Below are positions 1-8,752 of a DNA stretch of 64,000 nt, piece after piece. Positions within the stretch are counted from its first letter, which is position 1; the number at the start of each line of letters is the position of its first letter. The notes under the pieces are model-generated. The model was not told where the DNA came from. It saw only the letters and a program-made list of their open reading frames with translations, and did no database searches. The position numbers and the translations under genes are program-made. This stretch comes from Streptomyces sp. IMTB 2501 (GTDB taxonomy: Bacteria > Actinomycetota > Actinomycetes > Streptomycetales > Streptomycetaceae): assembly GCF_001953885.1 (NCBI RefSeq), contig NZ_MQUS01000003.1, positions 371,948 through 435,947 of the forward strand, in the 5' to 3' direction.

Positions 1-734
1 GCGGGAAGCTCTACTACAACCCAGGCCTGCCCCAGGTCCGCGCCTTCGTCCAGCGGGCGATGCTGGACGCGGTCGCCAAGTACCCCGTCGACGGCGTCCA
101 CTTCGACGACTACTTCTACCCGTATCCGGTCGCCGGGCAGACCTTCGACGACGACGCCGCGTACGACCGCTACGGCGGCGCCTTCGACAGCAGGGCCGCA
201 TGGCGGCGGGACAACATCAACAAGCTCGTCAGGGAGATGGCGGCCGGCGTCAGACGGGCCCGGCCCGGCACCCGGTTCGGGGTCAGCCCCTTCGGGGTGT
301 GGCGCAACGCCTCGAACGACCCGCGCGGCTCGGACACGCGGGCGGGTGTGCAGACGTACGACGATCTGCACGCGGACACCCGTACCTGGGTGCGCCGCCA
401 CTGGATCGACTATCTCGTCCCTCAGCTGTACTGGAACATCGGCTTCGCCGCCGCCGACTACGCGAAGCTCGTCGACTGGTGGGCGGCGGTCGCCAGGGGC
501 AGCAGGACACAGCTGTACATCGGCGAGGCCCTGTACAAGGCGGGGGCGGCCGGGCAGCCCCCGGCCTGGCAGGACCCGGCCGAGCTGTCCCGGCACCTCA
601 CCCTCGCCGCCCGGCACCCGCGGGTGCGCGGGCATGTGTTCTTCGCCGCCAGGGACGTGGCGGCCGATCCGATCGGCGCGATGTCACGCGTGATCGCCGA
701 TCACTACGGGCGATCGGCGAGGCCGCCGCGGTGA
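1..734 (+). CDS. Family-10-like glycosylhydrolase (GHL10/DUF187), 3' part
   Basis: This is the C-terminal 243 residues of a GHL10-type glycosylhydrolase-like protein, a TIM-barrel family believed to act on extracellular or wall polysaccharide. The frame is open from base 3, so the start and any signal peptide lie before the window. Landmarks are DGVHFDDYFYPYP (acidic barrel edge typical of the family), FGVSPFGVWRN and YLVPQLYWNIGF. The protein ends shortly after a conserved HVFFAARDV block, so the C-terminus looks intact. It converges with the next minus-strand gene, with one base between the stop codons. The substrate cannot be told from sequence. Confidence 0.85.
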   Translation, partial: GKLYYNPGLPQVRAFVQRAMLDAVAKYPVDGVHFDDYFYPYPVAGQTFDDDAAYDRYGGAFDSRAAWRRDNINKLVREMAAGVRRARPGTRFGVSPFGVWRNASNDPRGSDTRAGVQTYDDLHADTRTWVRRHWIDYLVPQLYWNIGFAAADYAKLVDWWAAVARGSRTQLYIGEALYKAGAAGQPPAWQDPAELSRHLTLAARHPRVRGHVFFAARDVAADPIGAMSRVIADHYGRSARPPR

Positions 735-735
735 G

Positions 736-933
736 CTACCGCTGGTGCTCCTTCTTGTGATCCACCAGGCAGTCGGGCCCCGGGGACATGATCGTCTCGT
801 GCCCGTCCTCGGCTCGGACGCGATAGGGCGGGTTCCCCTCGGGACCGAGTACTTCGACGACTTCTACGACATGGTCGTGCTGCCCGACCACCCTGCCGTG
901 CTGGACCAGCCTGTCGCCTTTTTTGGCACGCAT
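736..933 (-). CDS. DUF1918 small protein
   Basis: This encodes a 65-residue protein of the DUF1918 family, common in actinobacteria and of unknown function. It starts MRAKKGDRLV and carries the family pattern of a small beta-rich domain: GDRLV near the N-terminus, an internal PPYRVRAEDGHE segment and PGPDC near the C-terminus. An AGGAGG ribosome site lies about 8 bases upstream of the ATG. It lies 18 bases downstream of the transporter gene on the same strand and is probably co-transcribed with it. No catalytic motif is visible. Confidence 0.85.
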   Translation of the reverse strand: MRAKKGDRLVQHGRVVGQHDHVVEVVEVLGPEGNPPYRVRAEDGHETIMSPGPDCLVDHKKEHQR

Positions 934-951
934 GTCAGGCCCTCCTCATGT

Positions 952-1863
952 TCACGACCGCTGTGTGACGGCGATGCACACGAGCACGGCGACGGCGGTC
1001 AGGGGAGCGGCCGCCGTGAAGTGCTCGCCGAGCAGCAGCGCCGACCACACCAGTGTGAGCAGCGGCTGGGCCAACTGCAACTGGCTCGCCCGGGGGATGC
1101 CGATCGCCGCCATCCCCCGGTACCAGACGACGAGGCCGAGGAACTGTGAGCCGAGCGCGACCCACAGCACACCGGCGATGCCGTGCGCGGTCAGCCGGAA
1201 GGGCTCGTACGTCAGCGCCACCGCGGCGGCGGGCACGCTCAGCGGCAGGCACAGCACCAGCGCCCAGCCGATGACCTGCCAGCCCGGCATGACCCGGGCC
1301 AGCCGGCCGCCCTCGGTGTAGCCGGCCGCGCACACCAGCAGGGCCGCGAACAGACAGCCGTCGGCGGCCGTCAGCGCACCGCCGCTCTGTGTGACGGTGA
1401 AGGCGGCCACGGCCGCGGCCCCCGCCAGCGCGGCCAGCCAGAACCGGCGCGAGGGGCGGCTGCCGGTGCGCAGCGCCGAGAACACGGCGGTGGTCAGTGG
1501 CAGGAGCCCCACCACGACGGCGGCGTGCGCGGTGGTGGAGGTCTGCAGCGCGAGCGTGGTCAGCAGCGGGAAGCCGAGTACGACACCGCCGGCGACGACG
1601 GCGAGACCCGGCAGATGCCGGCGCTCGGGCAGCGGAACGCGCAGGAAGAGGAGACACCCGCCCGCGATGAGCGCGGCGAGGACACTGCGCACGGCCACCA
1701 GCGACCAGGGACCGAAGCTCTCCAGACCCCAGGCGGTGGCCGGGAAGGTCAGCGAGAAGGCGGCGACGCCCAGGGCGGCCAGTGCGGTGCCGAAGCCGCG
1801 GTGCTCGCGGGGAGCGGTGACCGCTATCGGACTCGGGGCAGTAGCGCTACTCTGTGTTCTCAT
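952..1863 (-). CDS. EamA/DMT-superfamily transporter
   Basis: A 303-residue drug/metabolite-transporter superfamily protein of the EamA (RhaT/YdcZ-like) type. It has about ten hydrophobic segments arranged as two five-helix repeats, which is the normal EamA architecture and length. These proteins usually export metabolites or amino acids across the cytoplasmic membrane. The substrate here is unknown. Its start codon overlaps that of the divergent MocR-type regulator within a single CATG, so the regulator probably controls this transporter and itself. No ribosome site is seen before the ATG. A TACGCT box at 1869-1874 on the minus strand fits a leaderless transcript. Confidence 0.9.
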   Translation of the reverse strand: MRTQSSATAPSPIAVTAPREHRGFGTALAALGVAAFSLTFPATAWGLESFGPWSLVAVRSVLAALIAGGCLLFLRVPLPERRHLPGLAVVAGGVVLGFPLLTTLALQTSTTAHAAVVVGLLPLTTAVFSALRTGSRPSRRFWLAALAGAAAVAAFTVTQSGGALTAADGCLFAALLVCAAGYTEGGRLARVMPGWQVIGWALVLCLPLSVPAAAVALTYEPFRLTAHGIAGVLWVALGSQFLGLVVWYRGMAAIGIPRASQLQLAQPLLTLVWSALLLGEHFTAAAPLTAVAVLVCIAVTQRS

Positions 1864-1874
1864 GAACCAGCGTA
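1840..1874. promoter_or_regulatory. Shared divergent promoter/operator of EamA and MocR genes
   Basis: The two genes start inside one CATG (1861-1864). A perfect 12-base palindrome AGTAGCGCTACT (1840-1851) overlaps a plus-strand -10-like TACTCT (1848-1853). A further GTAGCAG half-site lies at 1872-1878. A minus-strand TACGCT (1869-1874) could serve the transporter. MocR proteins bind repeated short half-sites at divergent promoters, so this is a candidate operator. The -35 elements are weak. Confidence 0.5.
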
Positions 1875-3295
1875 GCAGTGTCAGTGAACTGGCAGAAGAG
1901 CTCCGCAGGGACCTGGACCGCTACTCTCCGGGTGGAAAGCTCCCGTCGAGCCGGGCACTGGTCGAGCGGTTCCATGTGAGTCCGGTGACGGTCTCTCGCG
2001 CCCTCGCCCAGCTGGCCGCCGAGGGACTGGTGGTCACCCGGCCCGGCGCCGGTGCCTTCCGCGCGCGGCCGCGCACCGCCGCCGAGCCCGCCGGGGACAC
2101 CTCCTGGCAGGAGGTCGCGCTGAGCGCCGACGGCGCCGCCGACCTCGTCCCGCGCACGGTGGACGCCTCCGGCGTCACGATCTGCCTCGCCGCACCGGCT
2201 CCGGGCGTGCTGGAGTTCAACGGCGGTTACCCCCACCCCTGCCTGCAGCCCGAGCGGGCGATGGCCGCCGCCCTCGCCCGGGCCGGCCGGCGCCCCGGCG
2301 CCTGGGGCAGGCCCCCGCTGGAGGGCCTGCCGGAGCTGCGGGAGTGGTTCGCGCGCGACATCGGCGGTGCCGTCACGGCCGCGGAGGTACTGATCGCCGC
2401 CGGCGGGCAGTCCGCGCTGGCCACGGCCCTGAGGGCGGTCGCGCCGCCCGGCGTCCAGGTCCTCGTGGAGTCCCCCACCTATCCGGGCATGCTGGCCCTG
2501 GCCCGCTCGGCCGGTCTGCGCCCGGTCCCGGTGCCGGTCGACCGCGACGGCGTACGGCCCGACCTGCTCGCCGACGCCTTCCGGGCCACCGGCGCCCGGG
2601 TGTTCGTCTGCCAGCCCCTCTTCCAGAACCCGACCGGCGCGGTGCTCGCCCCCGACCGCCGCGCCGAGGTGCTGCGCATCGCCCGTGCCGCGGGCGCGTT
2701 CGTCATCGAGGACGACTACGTACGACGTCTCGTGCACGCCGACGCGGGCCCGCTGCCGCGCACCCTGGCCGCCGACGACCAGGACGGCGTCGTCGTCCAC
2801 GTCGGTTCACTGACCAAGGCGACCTCGCCCAGCTTCCGGGTGGCCGCGCTCGCCGCGCGCGGACCCGTGCTGGAACGCCTGCGCGCCATCCAGGTCGTGG
2901 ACAGCTTCTTCGTGCCGCGCCCCCTCCAGGAGGCCGCCCTGGAACTCGTCGGCTCCCCGGCCTGGCCCCGCCACTTGCGCGCCCTGTCGGCCGAGCTGAA
3001 GACCCGCCGCGACACCATGACGACCGAACTCGCCCGCCGCCTTCCCGAACTCGCCCTGCCGCACATCCCGTCCGGTGGCTACCATCTCTGGCTCCGCCTC
3101 CCCGACGGCACCGAGGAGACCGCCCTCACCGCGGCCGCCCTCCGCGCCGGCGTCGCCCTCACCCCCGGCCGCCCCTACTTCAGCGCCGAACCCCCCGCCC
3201 CCCACCTCCGCCTGAGCTTCGCCGCGGTCGCCGGCACCGGGGAGATCACGGAAGGCGTACGGCGGCTGCGGACGGCCTGTGATGAGGTGCTCTAG
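1862..3295 (+). CDS. MocR-type GntR/aminotransferase regulator
   Basis: A 477-residue MocR/GabR-type regulator. The N-terminus is a GntR winged helix (about residues 1-70, with LPSSRALVERFHVSPVTVSRAL as the helix-turn-helix). The remainder is a fold-type-I aminotransferase domain that normally binds PLP as an effector sensor. The PLP lysine lies in HVGSLTKATSP, and the asparagine/aspartate region is QNPTGA...EDDY. The start at 1862 fits the helix boundary; upstream in-frame codons would overlap the divergent gene. It most likely regulates the divergent EamA gene. The effector (an amino acid or PLP vitamer) is not predictable. Confidence 0.92.
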   Translation: MNQRSSVSELAEELRRDLDRYSPGGKLPSSRALVERFHVSPVTVSRALAQLAAEGLVVTRPGAGAFRARPRTAAEPAGDTSWQEVALSADGAADLVPRTVDASGVTICLAAPAPGVLEFNGGYPHPCLQPERAMAAALARAGRRPGAWGRPPLEGLPELREWFARDIGGAVTAAEVLIAAGGQSALATALRAVAPPGVQVLVESPTYPGMLALARSAGLRPVPVPVDRDGVRPDLLADAFRATGARVFVCQPLFQNPTGAVLAPDRRAEVLRIARAAGAFVIEDDYVRRLVHADAGPLPRTLAADDQDGVVVHVGSLTKATSPSFRVAALAARGPVLERLRAIQVVDSFFVPRPLQEAALELVGSPAWPRHLRALSAELKTRRDTMTTELARRLPELALPHIPSGGYHLWLRLPDGTEETALTAAALRAGVALTPGRPYFSAEPPAPHLRLSFAAVAGTGEITEGVRRLRTACDEVL

Positions 3296-3378
3296 GACAG
3301 CGTCACCGGCGCGCAGCCGAACTCCCGGTCCTCGCCCTGGTCGCCGCAGCCGTCGTACTCGTCCCAGGCGCCGTAAGA
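3292..3378 (-). pseudogene. Possible C-terminal coding remnant
   Basis: On the minus strand a short open stretch reads YGAWDEYDGCGDQG then EDREFGCAPVTLS before a stop that overlaps the stop of the MocR gene. Composition and codon bias look protein-coding, with two cysteines as in a secreted protein tail. An in-frame TGA lies about 30 codons upstream and there is no start. It may be the 3' end of a decayed secreted-protein gene. The family was not recognised. Confidence 0.35.
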
Positions 3379-3427
3379 CGGTCAAACCATTCGACGCCGG
3401 CGCCCGGTGCCTGTGAGGATCCGGGTC

Positions 3428-3865
3428 ATGAGCGACACACCCGCCCTCCCCGACGGTTACGAGTTCTCCGCCGACACGGCCCGTGTCGACGTGGACCGCG
3501 TCCACGGCTGGCTGTCGGCCGACGCCTACTGGGCGATCGGCCGGCCCCGCGAGAAGCACGAGCGCGCGATGGCGTCCTCGCTCAACTTCGGGGTGTACGA
3601 GACGGTCTCCGGGGAGCAGGTGGCGTACGCGCGCGTGGTCACCGACCAGGCCCTGTTCGGCTGGCTCGCCGATGTGTACGTGGACCCCTCTGTGCGCGGC
3701 AAGGGCGTCGGCACGGCTTTCGTCGGCCGCATCCGCGACCACCTGAAGCCGTACGGACTGCGCCGCATGCTGCTCGCCACCGAGGACGCGCACGGCGTGT
3801 ACGAGAAGGTGGGCTTCCGGCCGCTGGACCGTCCCGACCAGTGGATGATCAACCTCTTCGAGTAA
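3428..3865 (+). CDS. GNAT-family N-acetyltransferase
   Basis: A 145-residue single-domain GNAT acetyltransferase. The acetyl-CoA loop is visible as VYVDPSVRGKGVGTAF followed by a LLATEDAHGVYEKVGF C-terminal block, matching the family length and order. The acceptor substrate is unknown. A GAGG ribosome site nine bases before the ATG at 3428 selects this start over an in-frame GTG seven codons earlier. It stands alone, with 73 bases to the next gene. Confidence 0.9.
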   Translation: MSDTPALPDGYEFSADTARVDVDRVHGWLSADAYWAIGRPREKHERAMASSLNFGVYETVSGEQVAYARVVTDQALFGWLADVYVDPSVRGKGVGTAFVGRIRDHLKPYGLRRMLLATEDAHGVYEKVGFRPLDRPDQWMINLFE

Positions 3866-3938
3866 GCAGCCGCTTACCCGTCGTAGCTCACAGGGGTCAC
3901 CCCTTGACCTGCCTTCACATGCGGCACACCATCACCGC

Positions 3939-4532
3939 ATGCCACTGAGGGTGACGTTCGTCGCCGCCGCGCGCAGCGCCCCGCTGCTCGCCGAGCGCTT
4001 CGAGGACGACCGGCCGCTGGACCGGGCCGGCTGGGACGAGGTGCAGCGAGCCGCCGGGGACCTGCTGCCGCTGGCGGCCGCCGAACTGCGCTACTGCTCG
4101 CCGACCCCGCGCAGCCGGGCCACCGGCGAGGCGCTGGGGTATGCCCCGCTGGTCCAACTGGCCCTGAGGGACTGCGACATGGGGCGCTGGCGCGGACTGA
4201 CGCTGGGCGAGGCGATGGCCCGCGAGCCGGATGCGGTGGACGCCTGGCTCGCAGACCCGCGCGCCACCCCGCACGGCGGCGAGTCCCTGCTGGCCTTCAT
4301 CTCCCGGGTGGGCGGCTGGCTGGACACCCGGCCGGCGGAGGACGGCGGCCGGATCGTCGCCGTCGCCGAGCCCGCCGTGATCCGCGCGGCCTTGGTCTAC
4401 GCCCTGAAGGCGCCGCCCAGCACGTACTGGAACATCGATGTGCGCCCGCTGTCCATGTCCACCGTCACCGGCCGCGCGGCCCGCTGGAACCTCCGTTTCG
4501 ACGGTGGCTCGGCTCAGTCCTCGCGCTCGTAG
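3939..4532 (+). CDS. Histidine-phosphatase-like protein lacking catalytic His
   Basis: A 197-residue member of the histidine phosphatase superfamily (phosphoglycerate-mutase fold). The fold is evident from YCSPTPRSRATGEALG and CDMGRWRGLTLGEA, which match the superfamily blocks. The first catalytic motif, normally RHG near the N-terminus, reads VAAARSAP. The second, normally SHGGVIR, reads AEPAVIR. Both catalytic histidines are therefore absent, which suggests a non-catalytic protein. I recall similar divergent homologues beside cobalt-transporter genes in other Streptomyces, but none is adjacent here. The 3' end overlaps the convergent gene by 19 bases. Confidence 0.8.
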   Translation: MPLRVTFVAAARSAPLLAERFEDDRPLDRAGWDEVQRAAGDLLPLAAAELRYCSPTPRSRATGEALGYAPLVQLALRDCDMGRWRGLTLGEAMAREPDAVDAWLADPRATPHGGESLLAFISRVGGWLDTRPAEDGGRIVAVAEPAVIRAALVYALKAPPSTYWNIDVRPLSMSTVTGRAARWNLRFDGGSAQSSRS

Positions 4533-4966
4533 TCCGTGGTCAGCACCAGATCCTTCGCCGGGCCGCCGACCCGCCACACCGAGCGCCAGTGGTCGTTGTC
4601 CCGGACGGTGAACTCGCCCCGGTAGAGGTCGGCCGCGCACGGATGGTCGGCGACATACCGCCCCGAGGTCAGGTCCAGCACGTGGAAGGGCCGCCCGTCC
4701 GCGAACCGCACCTCCGCCGTGCCCGGGGCGGACCCCGGCACAAACCGCAGCGTCCGGGTCGCGGGCCGCGCCACGCCCTGCCAGGTGAACGTGCCGGACT
4801 CCTCGTGCAGCAGCCCGCCGCCCGGCGGCGCGCTGAAGACGGTCACCCCTGAGAAGCTCCCGTCGGCTCCGCTCGCCAGATCCCGCACGCTGCGCCCGAC
4901 GTGCCAGCGTCCGGCCAGATACGCCAGGACATCGGCGACCGGCCAGTACCGCGGCTGCACATCCAT
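4514..4966 (-). CDS. DUF6314-family protein
   Basis: A 150-residue protein recognised as the DUF6314 type. It opens with a WPVADVLAYLAGRW block and has a beta-rich, lipocalin-like pattern ending in VWRVGGPAKDLVLTTDYERE. The FHVLDL and CAADLYRGEF segments are typical. The family has no established function; its beta-barrel appearance suggests small-ligand binding, which is only an inference. It is convergent with the phosphatase-like gene (19-base overlap) and divergent from the arabinofuranosidase gene. The start ATG has only a weak ribosome site. Confidence 0.8.
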   Translation of the reverse strand: MDVQPRYWPVADVLAYLAGRWHVGRSVRDLASGADGSFSGVTVFSAPPGGGLLHEESGTFTWQGVARPATRTLRFVPGSAPGTAEVRFADGRPFHVLDLTSGRYVADHPCAADLYRGEFTVRDNDHWRSVWRVGGPAKDLVLTTDYERED

Positions 4967-4999
4967 GGGTCGAGCTTACGGGTCACCGTGTTCGCCCCA

Positions 5000-5066
5000 T
5001 TGACGTGTTCACGCCCCTCCTCTTACCGTGCGTTCGAAGTGCTGACCAATGTCTGATATTTCGAAC
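5000..5066 (+). promoter_or_regulatory. Promoter and inverted-repeat operator for arabinofuranosidase
   Basis: TTGACG (5000-5005) and TACCGT (5024-5029) are separated by 18 bases, a good vegetative-type promoter. Just downstream, GTTCGAA (5032-5038) and TTCGAAC (5060-5066) form a perfect 7-base inverted repeat across the expected transcription start. That is where a repressor would act. LacI-type sugar regulators of Streptomyces favour CGAA/TTCG half-sites, but the regulator is not in this window. Confidence 0.6.
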
Positions 5067-5104
5067 AGTCTGTCCTTCGGACACCCGAGAGCCGCGGAGT
5101 ATCC

Positions 5105-7585
5105 ATGTCACGCACCGCCCGCTGGAGACTCGGCCTGGGAGCGAGCGCCGTCCTGCTCGCGACGGCCGCCCTCCCCGCCCCCGCCCACGCCGATGACGCC
5201 AGGGACTACGCGATCACCGTCGACCCCTCGGCCGAGGGGCCCGCGATCGACAAGACGATGTACGGGGTCTTCTTCGAGGACATCAACCGCGCCGCCGACG
5301 GCGGCCTGTACGCCGAGCTGGTCCAGAACCGGTCCTTCGAGTACTCCACCGACGACAACGAGGCGTACACCCCGCTGACCGCATGGACGGTCTCCGGTAC
5401 CGCGCAGGTCGTGAACGACTCCGGCCGCCTCAACGACCGCAACCGCGACTACCTCTCCCTGGGCGCCGGTTCGTCGGTCACCAACTCCGGTTACAACACC
5501 GGCATAGCGGTCCAGGACGGCAGGAAGTACGACTTCTCGGTGTGGGCCCGCGCCGACGCCGGCACCGCGCTCACCGTCACCCTCCAGGACGCGGGCGGCA
5601 CCCTCGCCACCGCCCGGCAGATCCAGGTGAGGAAGAAGGGGTGGGCGAAGTACAAGGCCACCTTCACCGCGTCCCGCACCAGCACCACCGGCCGCCTCAC
5701 GGTGGCCTCCGGCGCCGCGGCCGCCCTCGACATGGTGTCCCTCTTCCCGCGCGACACCTACAAGCACGAGCCCAACGGCCTGCGCAAGGACCTCGCCGAG
5801 AAGATCGCCGCCCTGCATCCGGGCTTCGTCCGCTTCCCCGGCGGCTGTCTCGTCAACACCGGCTCCATGCAGGACTACAGCGCGTCCTCCGGCTGGCAGC
5901 GCAAGCGCGCCTACCAGTGGAAGGACACCGTCGGCCCGGTCGAGACCCGCGCCACCAACGCCAACTTCTGGGGCTACAACCAGAGTTACGGCCTCGGCTA
6001 CTACGAGTACTTCCGCTTGGCCGAGGACATCGGCGCCATGCCCCTGCCCGTCGTACCGGCGCTCGTGACCGGCTGCGGCCAGAACCAGGCCGTCGACGAC
6101 GACGCGCTGCTCAAGCGGCACATCCAGGACACCCTGGACCTCATCGAGTTCGCCAACGGCCCGGCGACCTCGACATGGGGCAAGGTACGGGCCGAGATGG
6201 GCCACCCCAGGCCCTTCCACCTCACCCACATCGAGGTCGGCAACGAGGAGAACCTGCCGAACGAGTTCTTCGCCCGCTTCACCCGGTTCCGCGCGGCCGT
6301 CCAGGCCAAGTACCCGTACATGCGGGTGATCTCCAACGCGGGCCCGGACGCGAGCGGCACGACCTTCGACACGGCCTGGAAACTCAACCGGGACGCCAAG
6401 GTGCACCTGGTAGACGAGCACTACTACAAGAGCCCGACGTGGTTCCTGCAGAACAACCAGCGCTACGACTCCTACGACCGCTCCGGACCCAAGGTCTTCG
6501 TCGGTGAGTACGCCTCCCAGGGCAACGCCTTCAAGAACGGGCTCGCCGAGGCGGCGTACATGACCGGCTTGGAGCGCAACGCCGACGTCGTCAAGCTCGC
6601 CTCCTACGCCCCGCTGTTCGCCAACGAGGACTATGTGCAGTGGCGCCCCGACCTCGTGTGGTTCAACAACCATGCCTCGTGGGGCTCGGCCAACTACGAG
6701 GTCCAGAAGCTGTTCATGAACAACGTGGGCCACCAAGTGGTGCCGAGCAGGGCCACCACCACGCCGAACGTCAGCGGCCCCATCACGGGCGCGGTCGGCC
6801 TGTCCACCTGGAACACCAGCGCCGCCTACGACGACGTGAAGGTCACCGCGGCCGACGGCTCGACCCTGTTCAGCGACGACTTCTCCGGTGACGCCTCGAA
6901 GTGGACCCATACCGGCACCGGCAGCTGGAGCGTCCAGGACGGTCAGTACGTCCAGACCGACACCACCGCCCAGAACACCATGGTCTCCGCCGGCGACCCG
7001 ACCTGGCACGACTACGACCTGCACGTGAAGGCCACCAAGAAGGCGGGTCAGGAGGGCTTCCTCGTCGCCTTCGGGGTCAAGGACACCGGCAACTACTACT
7101 GGTGGAACATCGGCGGCTGGAACAACACCCGGACCGCGGTCGAGCAGGCCGTGGACGGCGGCAAGTCCACGCTGATCTCCAGGCCGGGCTCGGTCGACAC
7201 CGGCCGCGCCTACGACATCGACATCAAGGTGCGCGGCCGCCAGGTCACCCTCTCCCTCGACGGGCAGCAGTGGGGCGGCTTCACCGACGACAAGCCGGCC
7301 GAGCCGTTCCGCCAGGTCGTCACGCGGGACGCGAAGACCAGCGAGTTGATCGTCAAGGTCGTCAACGACCAGTCCTCGGCGGCCCGTACGGCGATCGACC
7401 TCGGCGGCGCCGAGGTCGCGTCCAGGGCGCGGGTGACCACGCTGGCGGCCGCACCGGACGCCGTGAACAGCGAAACGACCACGGCGGTCGCCCCGGTCAC
7501 GTCCACCTTCACCGGAGTCGCCGACAGGTTCACGTACACCTTCCCGGCGAACTCGATCACGTTCCTGAGGATCAGGCAGAGGTGA
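5105..7585 (+). CDS. Secreted GH51 alpha-L-arabinofuranosidase
   Basis: An 826-residue secreted glycoside hydrolase that should release terminal arabinofuranose from arabinoxylan or arabinan. The signal peptide is residues 1 to about 29, ending in PAHA before DDARDY. A CBM-like beta domain lies at about 75-215. The GH51 barrel holds the acid/base Glu in HIEVGNEEN (near residue 380) and the nucleophile Glu in VFVGEYAS (near 467). A LamG/concanavalin-like insert (FSDDFSGDASKW to about residue 740) is joined to the C-terminal beta-sandwich. A GGAG site lies five bases before the ATG. It stands alone, behind a promoter with an inverted-repeat operator. Confidence 0.95.
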   Translation: MSRTARWRLGLGASAVLLATAALPAPAHADDARDYAITVDPSAEGPAIDKTMYGVFFEDINRAADGGLYAELVQNRSFEYSTDDNEAYTPLTAWTVSGTAQVVNDSGRLNDRNRDYLSLGAGSSVTNSGYNTGIAVQDGRKYDFSVWARADAGTALTVTLQDAGGTLATARQIQVRKKGWAKYKATFTASRTSTTGRLTVASGAAAALDMVSLFPRDTYKHEPNGLRKDLAEKIAALHPGFVRFPGGCLVNTGSMQDYSASSGWQRKRAYQWKDTVGPVETRATNANFWGYNQSYGLGYYEYFRLAEDIGAMPLPVVPALVTGCGQNQAVDDDALLKRHIQDTLDLIEFANGPATSTWGKVRAEMGHPRPFHLTHIEVGNEENLPNEFFARFTRFRAAVQAKYPYMRVISNAGPDASGTTFDTAWKLNRDAKVHLVDEHYYKSPTWFLQNNQRYDSYDRSGPKVFVGEYASQGNAFKNGLAEAAYMTGLERNADVVKLASYAPLFANEDYVQWRPDLVWFNNHASWGSANYEVQKLFMNNVGHQVVPSRATTTPNVSGPITGAVGLSTWNTSAAYDDVKVTAADGSTLFSDDFSGDASKWTHTGTGSWSVQDGQYVQTDTTAQNTMVSAGDPTWHDYDLHVKATKKAGQEGFLVAFGVKDTGNYYWWNIGGWNNTRTAVEQAVDGGKSTLISRPGSVDTGRAYDIDIKVRGRQVTLSLDGQQWGGFTDDKPAEPFRQVVTRDAKTSELIVKVVNDQSSAARTAIDLGGAEVASRARVTTLAAAPDAVNSETTTAVAPVTSTFTGVADRFTYTFPANSITFLRIRQR

Positions 7586-7611
7586 TCAGGCAGAGGTGAT
7601 CAGGCAGGAGT
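7570..7611. repeat. Three 14-bp tandem repeats spanning two stop codons
   Basis: Three consecutive 14-base units, GATCAGGCAGAGGT twice and then a variant, cover 7570-7583, 7584-7597 and 7598-7611. The stop of the arabinofuranosidase gene (7583-7585) and that of the convergent gene (7600-7602) both fall inside the array. The units probably arose by slippage at the gene junction. Confidence 0.85.
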
Positions 7612-8046
7612 AGCCGTTTCCCGCTCGGGTTGCTGCCGGCCGACCGGCAGCAACCCGCGCTCGGCGAAGACCTTCTTCGCCATGAACGTGGCGTTGAGGG
7701 CCTTCGGGAAGCCGCAGTACCCGGCCGAGTGCAGCAGCGTCTCGACGATCTCCTCGGGGGTCAGCCCCACGTTCAGCGCCGCGTTGACGTGCACCTCCAG
7801 CTGGGGCTCGCAGCCGCCCAGCGCGGTCAGCATGCCCAGGGTGACCAGCTGGCGGTCCCGGGGCACGAGCCCGGGCCGGTCGTAGATCTCGCCGAAGCCC
7901 CAGGACACGATCTGGTGCCCCAGCTCGGGGCTGATGTCGGCCAGCGAGTCGATGACCCGCTGCCCGGCCTCCCCGTCGACTCGCCTCAGGACGTCCAGGC
8001 CGTGGGCGAAACGCTCTTCACGCGTGGTGCTCTGCTCGTTGCTCAT
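7600..8046 (-). CDS. Carboxymuconolactone decarboxylase family protein
   Basis: A 148-residue protein of the carboxymuconolactone decarboxylase/AhpD-like superfamily. The family core is visible: GLVPRDRQLVTLGMLTALGG, then LEVHVNAALNVGLTPEEIVE and HSAGYCGFPKALNA. It most resembles the PcaC branch (gamma-carboxymuconolactone decarboxylation in aromatic catabolism). No other beta-ketoadipate genes are nearby, so the true substrate is uncertain. It has the single Cys of the PcaC-like branch rather than a redox CxxC pair. The open frame continues far upstream, but the ATG at 8046 matches the family N-terminus. Confidence 0.9.
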   Translation of the reverse strand: MSNEQSTTREERFAHGLDVLRRVDGEAGQRVIDSLADISPELGHQIVSWGFGEIYDRPGLVPRDRQLVTLGMLTALGGCEPQLEVHVNAALNVGLTPEEIVETLLHSAGYCGFPKALNATFMAKKVFAERGLLPVGRQQPERETATPA

Positions 8047-8090
8047 GACCGGAACGGTAGGAGTTGGAGCACACTCCAACGCAAGCCCGG

Positions 8091-8666
<576 letters not shown>

Positions 8667-8752
8667 CCGGGCAGTGCGGCTCGTGAGCGAGTTCGTCTCT
8701 GTTCGGCGACGGTGCGGATGCCGGTGCAGAGCGGGTGCATAGGATCGCCGGC

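Noticed and set aside
5108..7024. A 638-codon antisense frame within the arabinofuranosidase gene
   Set aside because: It has a Val/Gly/Ala-rich shadow composition and no motifs, and lies wholly inside a well-recognised gene.
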